DNA of 8,758 nucleotides, taken from contig JAAVAY010000109.1 in the NCBI GenBank assembly GCA_014803815.1, forward strand, positions 1 through 8,758, given 5' to 3'. The notes below the pieces were generated by a model. It had not been told where the DNA came from. It was given only the letters and a program-made list of their open reading frames with translations, and did not search any database. A program made the translations under genes and the position numbers. Source of the stretch: Allobaculum sp. (GTDB lineage: Bacteria > Bacillota_I > Bacilli_A > Erysipelotrichales > Erysipelotrichaceae). Numbering within the stretch: the stretch's first letter is position 1; every line of letters begins with the position of its first letter. Positions 1-4,486 of the stretch are shown in pieces.

Positions 1-163
1 AATACCAAATAAAAAATAGAACATCACTTTGTGTTGAGATTAAAAAAGATAAAGTAAAATGAGAGAGATTTTATTTATCTAGATCTTAACTACTCATAAT
101 TTCACTCTAAAAATACTAAACTTGTTTTTACTTTTTTAATTAATCGATATTTTCAATATGAAC
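1..163. other. AT-rich gene-free end of window
   Basis: This stretch is very AT-rich and holds no open reading frame with a convincing ribosome binding site on either strand. It lies beyond the terminator of the two-gene AAA+ operon, so it is probably intergenic sequence leading to a gene outside the window. A small perfect palindrome (ATCTAGAT) sits at 77-84. I see no RNA gene in it. Confidence 0.5.
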
Positions 164-191
164 AAAAAAAGCTAAACTTTATTGTCTAGCT
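164..191 (-). terminator. Rho-independent terminator after the AAA+ / 138-aa operon
   Basis: Read on the minus strand, AGCTAGAC and GTTTAGCT form an 8-bp stem with one G-U wobble around the loop AATAAA, followed directly by a run of T. It lies about 70 bases beyond the stop codon of the 138-aa gene. The plus strand has A rather than T after the stem, so termination is one-way. A weaker A5/T5 hairpin sits immediately after the stop, at about 251-263. Confidence 0.6.
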
Positions 192-261
192 AAAAAAGAG
201 ATATTATTTTTCTATAGAAATAAAATGGATTGAAAACGAAATACATCTTGAAAAAGCGTTT

Positions 262-678
262 TTAGCCAAGAAATTCAAATTCTAAATTTTCAAAGGCCGT
301 AGGGCTTTCTTGTGTCCAATCGGGATGAAGATGGGACCAGCCTTCTAAATAGTTTAGATACAAGCTGAGTTGGAAGGTAGGAACTAAAGGAACATGTAAG
401 GCAAAATACTCCAAAGCTTCATGCAAAGCTGGCAGGCTTATTTCCACTTTAGAGTCTAAAAAGATATGAGCCTCAATCGTACGAGTCAAATACACCCGCA
501 AGGCATATTCATACAAAACGGTTTTGTTTTTTGATAAGTCGCTAGCATCCCCTTCAATATGCAACTGTTCTCTTGCATCCCGTACAGCTTCATAGACTAA
601 ATACCAACAAAGATCTTTACAGATTCTCTCTTCAATTTGATCAAAGGAGTCGATGCTCGTGAAAGGTGGCATGCTCAT
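262..678 (-). CDS. Hypothetical 138-aa acidic protein, partner of the AAA+ ATPase
   Basis: I do not recognise a family. The protein is acidic and soluble, with no signal peptide and no membrane segment. It looks mostly helical and is rich in aromatic and leucine residues (CWYLVYE at 24-30, a Leu/Tyr-rich stretch at 103-112, Trp at 114 and 121). The C-terminus ends in an acidic-hydrophobic tail (ENLEFEFLG). Its ATG overlaps the stop of the upstream AAA+ gene as ATGA, and an AAGGAG lies 11 bases before it inside the AAA+ gene, so translation is probably coupled. A second ATG two codons on is possible but lies further from the ribosome binding site. The tight coupling suggests a partner, adaptor or substrate of the ATPase; this is inference from position only. 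The reading frame looks intact. Confidence 0.8.
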   Translation of the reverse strand: MSMPPFTSIDSFDQIEERICKDLCWYLVYEAVRDAREQLHIEGDASDLSKNKTVLYEYALRVYLTRTIEAHIFLDSKVEISLPALHEALEYFALHVPLVPTFQLSLYLNYLEGWSHLHPDWTQESPTAFENLEFEFLG

Positions 679-2306
679 GAACGGTTTTTCTCCTTCTCTT
701 CACTTGCCCAAGGAATAAGCGGCTTAGTTTGTGCTTTGTCGTCTGTATCGCTCACTAGCTTTTTTTGAGACGTTTTTCCATTGAAAGCCATAAAGTGATC
801 GGGTAAGTCTCCTTCTTCAAAGGTTTCGAGTTGCTCATCACTTAAATCATCTAGAGTAGCTAAGCGATTGGCTTGGTGAATCATCACCTTTTCAAAAAAG
901 TTACGCACTGTCCGTCCATTGGCAAAGTTTTCATCACGCTGGTCATATAAAGTTTGAAAGATGGCTTGCGCTTTTTCTTTGGCTTGATCGGAAAGTCGAT
1001 AGCCATTTTTAGAGACCATGCCTTCAAAAATAGCCATGAGTTCATCGGGAACATAATCGGGAAAGTCAATAAACTTATTAAAGCGCGATTTAAGGCCAGG
1101 ATTGGAGCCTAAAAATTCTTTCATGGGTTCAGGATAGCCAGCAACAATAACAGCTAAGTCATCCCGATGATTTTCCATTTCAACCAACAATGTATCTACC
1201 GCTTCATAGCCAAAGTCGTGCTTATCTTTTCCCGCTGTAAGGGAATAGGCTTCATCCACAAAGAGAACTCCACCAAGAGCCGAATTGACGACTTCTTGGG
1301 TTTTGATGGCCGTTTGCCCAACATATCCACCCACTAACTCAGAGCGATCAACTTCAATGAGTTGTCCCTTACTTAAAGCTCCTAGGGCATGATAAATCTT
1401 GGCTAAAAGGCGCGCTACGGTAGTCTTTCCAGTTCCTGGATTGCCAGTAAAGACTAGGTGCATAGAGACAGGGATGTCTTTCATTTGGCGCTCTTTGCGA
1501 ATTCGTCGAATTTTCAATAAGTTGATGAGACTTTTGACATCGTCTTTGACACTTTGAAGACCTGTTAATTCGTTGAGTTGGGCTAGCAAGTCATCCACAC
1601 TTTCCTTTTTTTCTTGATCCTTTTCTTTGGCTTCTTTCTCGTTTTGAGCCGCTTTTTCAAGGATATTTTTGGGATCTTCAGTGCTGTGCAAATTGAGCAA
1701 GTCACTGGGCTGAAAGGGAATGCTTTCTTGGAAGGGTTCCTCTTTGGAACTGGAAAAATTGGAGAAGGATTTCAAAAAATCTGTCTTGGATTTGGAGCGG
1801 GTCTTGGTGACGTTTTTTTGTTGGTGAGTCCAATTTTCCAAAGCCAATATGTAGATATCGCGATCTAAATCTTCTAAAGCTCCCTTGGAAAGCGCATAGG
1901 CTTGAAGATTTTCGCCAATTAAGCGAAAAATCGCGATGACTTGTTCTTGATAGTTGGGTGAAATTCCAGGTCTTTTTTGATCGGCGCGACCTGCAGCTTT
2001 TAAAAGAGTTGGGGTAAGCGTACTAAATTTAGCCTCATGTAGCTGTAAACGACGGCTCAGCTCATTGAGATCGCTCGCTTGATAGTTGGTTCCAATCACT
2101 TGATTGATATATTCAGCCCGCTTATCGGTAATAGGACCAGCGGATTCGGACAAATATAACAAATACGATAACATTTCGATTTGATATTGCTTGGCTAGAC
2201 TTTGGCCTAACAATTGAGAAAAAGCGGGATCCGTTTGGTCAAAGAGTGTAGCCAAGTGTTGTCCCGCTTGAAAAGCACTGATGGCGTTTTGAAGCGTGGT
2301 ATTCAT
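675..2306 (-). CDS. AAA+ ATPase, CbbX/SpoVK-like, with helical N-terminal domain
   Basis: This is a 543-aa cytoplasmic ATPase of the AAA+ class that includes CbbX, SpoVK and the EccA core; members remodel or unfold partner proteins. Residues 1-165 look helical and resemble a TerB-like domain (LLYLSESAGPITDKRAEYIN around 49-68). Residues 166-235 are a charged, probably disordered linker rich in Lys, Glu and Ser. The AAA+ core starts near 236 with the family hallmark LNELTGLQSVK. Walker A is GNPGTGKTT at 288-296. Walker B is VLFVDEAY at 347-354 (Asp351, Glu352). The pore-loop region is ELVGGYVGQT at 323-332. An arginine finger candidate is Arg408 in LKSRF, and the sensor-2 region is NGRTVRNFF at 463-471. 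All catalytic elements are present. I chose the ATG at 2306 over the one at 2315 because GAGGG lies 9 bases before it. The C-terminal tail after about 510 is polar and of unknown role. The substrate is unknown; there is no Rubisco and no ESX gene here. Confidence 0.9.
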   Translation of the reverse strand: MNTTLQNAISAFQAGQHLATLFDQTDPAFSQLLGQSLAKQYQIEMLSYLLYLSESAGPITDKRAEYINQVIGTNYQASDLNELSRRLQLHEAKFSTLTPTLLKAAGRADQKRPGISPNYQEQVIAIFRLIGENLQAYALSKGALEDLDRDIYILALENWTHQQKNVTKTRSKSKTDFLKSFSNFSSSKEEPFQESIPFQPSDLLNLHSTEDPKNILEKAAQNEKEAKEKDQEKKESVDDLLAQLNELTGLQSVKDDVKSLINLLKIRRIRKERQMKDIPVSMHLVFTGNPGTGKTTVARLLAKIYHALGALSKGQLIEVDRSELVGGYVGQTAIKTQEVVNSALGGVLFVDEAYSLTAGKDKHDFGYEAVDTLLVEMENHRDDLAVIVAGYPEPMKEFLGSNPGLKSRFNKFIDFPDYVPDELMAIFEGMVSKNGYRLSDQAKEKAQAIFQTLYDQRDENFANGRTVRNFFEKVMIHQANRLATLDDLSDEQLETFEEGDLPDHFMAFNGKTSQKKLVSDTDDKAQTKPLIPWASEEKEKNRS

Positions 2307-2315
2307 ATAATACAT

Positions 2316-2320
2316 CCCTC
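2316..2320 (-). promoter_or_regulatory. Ribosome binding site deciding the AAA+ start
   Basis: GAGGG on the minus strand lies 9 bases before the ATG at 2306 but touches the upstream ATG at 2315, which it therefore cannot serve. This places the protein start at MNTTLQN rather than MYYMNTT. Confidence 0.65.
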
Positions 2321-2415
2321 GTTTCTATGAAGTCTCGAGCCTAAAAAAGCCATAAAAAACCTCTTTAGAATGTTTCCATTTTAAGGTACCTCTAAAATCA
2401 AAGGAATGTCTAACC

Positions 2416-2450
2416 AAAAAAAGGCAAAAGTCCAAAATGACTTTTGCCTT
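2416..2450 (-). terminator. Rho-independent terminator after the serine protease
   Basis: A perfect 12-bp stem (2421-2432 with 2439-2450) encloses the loop CAAAAT (plus-strand reading). On the minus strand it runs into seven T at 2422-2416. It begins five bases after the protease stop codon. It separates the protease from the AAA+ operon, so the AAA+ gene probably has its own promoter in 2321-2415, although I cannot identify it with confidence. Confidence 0.85.
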
Positions 2451-2455
2451 AAAAT

Positions 2456-3808
2456 TTAGCGTGTATAGAAGGCAATACCTTCGTATTTCCAACCGTCTTT
2501 TACCATTTGAGAACATTCTTCATAGGAATAAGTAAAATGATGAGTTCCCGTTTTCGCATTGGGGTTGTACAAGCGATAGACAGGAAGGTCTTTTTCATTC
2601 GTGGAAGCATACCAAGCTACTCCTTCATCATTCCATCCCGCTTTCACTAACTCTTGAACTTCATTTTTACTCAAGGTGTAATGATGATCGCCGGCCACAG
2701 GATTATACACACGGTATAAAGCCGTCCCATTTTTGGGATCTTCATTATTCCAAGCCATACCTTCATCATTCCATCCAGTCGCAATTAAGTGTTTCGCTTC
2801 AGCTAAAGAAGGGGTATAAAAGTGCTCAGTAGAGGTGGGATTGTAGACGCGATAAACTGGCGTTTCAATTGTAGGAGTCCGTTTATCATCACTCTGGCTT
2901 GGAGCATTAGGAAGAGTTGAACTCGATGATGCTCCTGTCCAATCCCGAATCGTTTGAAGAACGTAATCATCCATCATGACCCCACCATTGAGTTGGTAGT
3001 TGGAAAGCCCAAATGTGTGAATACCAATGACTTCGTTGTTAGCATTCAAGATAGGCGAACCACTTTGTCCTGGTTGGGTATCCACATTGTGATACATCGT
3101 ACGCTCACGAGTGGGATTATAGCTGTCAAAAATACCATAGCCTTTTTTCGGAGTAAGAGTCGTTACCCGATCACCGGCTTGGTAAGGATAGCCAGCGACC
3201 ATAACTTGTTGATGCATGGTATCAAGAGGATTGTTTGTCAACGACAAAATCCCTACCTCTTTACTAATGGGAGTATCCAAGATAATCAAGCCGAAATCTT
3301 GGTCAGTAGGTTGACCATTGATCCATTTCGACGTAACATGCATATTTTGGGGTGTGACCGTCATCGAGCCATAAGGTAAGCGGCCATTGGAGTCAGAGGC
3401 TGGATAAATTTCAATGGAAGACGCCATACCACCATACGATTTATCGTAAATGCAGTGACCTGCAGTTAAAATTTGATTGTCAGCAATAAAAAAACCAGTT
3501 CCAATAAATGAACGTTCCACCTTATCCGTGCCGATAAAGTGAATAACTAGTTTACACAAAGCGGAATAAGGGTATTCCGTTGTATTTTCAATGGGAACGC
3601 GTGTATCCTCTCCTAAAATGTTTTCCAAACGAATGCCATCATCATTGGTTTGAATGGTGAAATCTTCTCCATACATTTCATAAGGATCCGAGGTAACAGG
3701 CGCGTATTGGGTATCGCTCTCTTGGGCAAAAGCGTGGCTAGGAGAAAGAAATAAGCCAACACTTAACAAAGAGGCGCAAAGTGTTTTCCAAGCAGTTTTA
3801 AATTTCAT
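2456..3808 (-). CDS. Secreted glutamyl-endopeptidase-like (V8-type) serine protease with DUF5648-like repeats
   Basis: This is a 450-aa secreted trypsin-fold protease. A Sec signal peptide spans 1-28 with likely cleavage at AFA|QE. A propeptide follows to about residue 63; ILGEDTRVPIENTTEYPYSA at 64-83 closely resembles the mature start of Bacillus glutamyl endopeptidases. The catalytic triad is visible: His118 in TAGHC, Asp171 in DFGLIIL and Ser249 in PGQSGSP. His264 in VIGIH matches the family's substrate-binding His, which suggests cleavage after Glu/Asp. A Ser/Pro-rich linker (291-315) leads to three repeats of about 40 residues at 316-355, 363-401 and 408-450. Each has Y-R-[VL]-YNP, then HH/EHF and YT, then GW-x2-EG-[MVI]-A; these match the DUF5648 type, whose role is unknown and may be binding to a surface. 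There is no LPxTG anchor or membrane segment at the C-terminus. The gene stands alone, with its own terminator. The best ribosome binding site is unusually far (18 bases) from this ATG, but no alternative start lies in frame. Confidence 0.9.
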   Translation of the reverse strand: MKFKTAWKTLCASLLSVGLFLSPSHAFAQESDTQYAPVTSDPYEMYGEDFTIQTNDDGIRLENILGEDTRVPIENTTEYPYSALCKLVIHFIGTDKVERSFIGTGFFIADNQILTAGHCIYDKSYGGMASSIEIYPASDSNGRLPYGSMTVTPQNMHVTSKWINGQPTDQDFGLIILDTPISKEVGILSLTNNPLDTMHQQVMVAGYPYQAGDRVTTLTPKKGYGIFDSYNPTRERTMYHNVDTQPGQSGSPILNANNEVIGIHTFGLSNYQLNGGVMMDDYVLQTIRDWTGASSSSTLPNAPSQSDDKRTPTIETPVYRVYNPTSTEHFYTPSLAEAKHLIATGWNDEGMAWNNEDPKNGTALYRVYNPVAGDHHYTLSKNEVQELVKAGWNDEGVAWYASTNEKDLPVYRLYNPNAKTGTHHFTYSYEECSQMVKDGWKYEGIAFYTR

Positions 3809-3854
3809 AGTAGTTAAAACGTAACGCTCCTTTCTTTGTATAACGATTTACAAG

Positions 3855-3874
3855 GATCCTCTTTAAAAAGGATC
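3855..3874. repeat. 20-bp palindrome upstream of the protease
   Basis: GATCCTCTTTAAAAAGGATC pairs with itself at 9 of 10 positions and has no loop. It ends 47 bases before the protease ATG. The lack of a loop fits a protein-binding operator better than an RNA hairpin, but this is inference. Confidence 0.5.
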
Positions 3875-4100
3875 TTTACCATCTTTGTTTTTAATTCAAG
3901 CACCGACTATCTTACCAGTTTCCCTTCAATAAATCATCTATTCTTTGTTAACTTCTTCATTTTTCTTTCCTATTTTCCTCTAAAAGTCAAATCAATGATC
4001 CAACTTTTCTTGTAAACCTCAATTTTTCTTACAATTTTCCATATTCTTTCTGATTTTATTCTCTTTATTCCCATTTACCAAATTTAAAAAGATTTCTTTA

Positions 4101-4124
4101 ATGGATTATAAGAATAAAATCCAT
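4101..4124. repeat. Inverted repeat overlapping the candidate -10 box
   Basis: Perfect 7-bp arms, ATGGATT at 4101-4107 and AATCCAT at 4118-4124, are separated by ten AT-rich bases. The overlap with TATAAT would suit a repressor site, but no regulator gene is near to support it. Confidence 0.4.
4105..4110 (-). promoter_or_regulatory. Candidate -10 box for the protease transcript
   Basis: The minus strand carries a perfect TATAAT here. No good -35 box lies 16-18 bases upstream (GAAAGA-like at best). If used, transcription would start near 4098 and give a leader of roughly 290 bases. The box overlaps one arm of the inverted repeat ATGGATT / AATCCAT (4101-4107 and 4118-4124). Confidence 0.3.
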
Positions 4125-4167
4125 CTTCTTTCGGCATCTCTTTTTTCTATACCAATGGCTTCCTATT

Positions 4168-4200
4168 CCTTTTTTGTTTGTAAAGCGAAAACAAAAAAGG
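4168..4200. repeat. Perfect 12-bp inverted repeat downstream of the rnr operon terminator
   Basis: CCTTTTTTGTTT (4168-4179) is the exact reverse complement of 4189-4200, with a nine-base spacer. On the minus strand the first arm is the U-run of the operon terminator, so this hairpin could compete with or back up that terminator. Confidence 0.6.
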
Positions 4201-4224
4201 CCGGTTTCCAAAGAAAGCCGGTCC
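4190..4224 (-). terminator. Rho-independent terminator of the secG-rnr operon
   Basis: On the minus strand a GC-rich hairpin (4224-4199) pairs GG-CCGG-TTTC with GAAA-CCGG-CC, with an A and a C bulged from the 5' arm and a TTTG loop. It is followed by TTTTTTGTTTT. It starts 18 bases after the stop of the 80-aa gene. Confidence 0.8.
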
Positions 4225-4242
4225 AATTCGTTTTGAATCCAA

Positions 4243-4485
4243 TTAGGCGTGCAAGACATCCCCAAAGCTGATCAAGTGATCGCCTTGAAAAGTGAGTTCG
4301 CCTTTCATTCCAACGTGTAAAGCGTAGTACTGAAACGAATTGATCCAAAAGAGTTTCACTCCCTCAGCCGTTTCAAAGGCCACTTCAAAAAGAGGATCTC
4401 CATCGGGATTCATTTCAGGGGTAATCTCATCATAAACTCCGCGCAAGGCAGCGACCGTAGCGGACAATTTTTGAACAGCGCTCAT
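4243..4485 (-). CDS. Hypothetical 80-aa protein, possibly DUF2500-like beta domain
   Basis: This is a small soluble protein with no signal peptide. Residues 31-74 show an alternating beta pattern: FEVAFETAEGVKLFW, then a tyrosine pair, then GMKGELTFQGDHLISF. That pattern resembles the C-terminal domain of DUF2500 proteins (YxVTFE...G..LTFQG..F), but the membrane helix usual in that family is absent. The match is by eye and moderate. The ATG lies one base after the rnr stop (TAAAATG), and GGAAG inside the end of rnr serves as ribosome binding site. Translation is therefore probably coupled to RNase R. It is the last gene before the operon terminator, in the place where smpB often sits. Its function is unknown. 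Confidence 0.75.
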   Translation of the reverse strand: MSAVQKLSATVAALRGVYDEITPEMNPDGDPLFEVAFETAEGVKLFWINSFQYYALHVGMKGELTFQGDHLISFGDVLHA

Positions 4486-4486
4486 T

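Larger units (their letters stand above)
3809..4242. other. Gene-free region between the 80-aa gene and the protease
   Basis: No supported gene lies in these 434 bases. The right end holds the terminator of the rnr operon. The rest is the leader of the protease gene. From 3901 to 4080 about 71% of plus-strand bases are pyrimidines, so the transcribed-sense (minus) strand is strongly purine-rich. It contains a candidate -10 element at 4105-4110 inside an inverted repeat, and a 20-bp palindrome at 3855-3874. A tiny minus-strand frame (MKKLTKNR, start near 3960) has a GGAAAG before it but is too short to call. Confidence 0.6.

Noticed and set aside
34..60. TTGAGA and TAAAAT on the plus strand, resembling a promoter
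   Set aside because: The spacing is 15 bases rather than 17, the region is so AT-rich that such boxes arise by chance, and no gene follows on the plus strand.
1614..1868. 84-codon plus-strand open frame with hydrophobic residues
   Set aside because: It lies wholly inside the AAA+ gene, opposite its Lys/Glu/Ser-rich linker. Its hydrophobicity is the complement of that composition, and it has no ribosome binding site.
2321..2415. Promoter for the AAA+ operon (TAGACA and TACCTT, 18-base spacing, minus strand)
   Set aside because: The -10 matches only three of six bases. A promoter must lie here given the upstream terminator, but I cannot place it.
2954..3379. 141-codon plus-strand open frame
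   Set aside because: It is antisense to the protease catalytic domain, which is clearly the coding strand given its triad motifs. The translated product resembles nothing.
3920..3970. Eight-codon minus-strand frame (MKKLTKNR) with a purine-rich site before it, as a leader peptide
   Set aside because: In such a purine-rich region this can easily arise by chance, and it has neither regulatory codon runs nor a following attenuator.
4163..4348. 61-codon minus-strand open frame covering the end of the 80-aa gene
   Set aside because: It overlaps the 80-aa gene in another frame and runs through the operon terminator, with no ribosome binding site.
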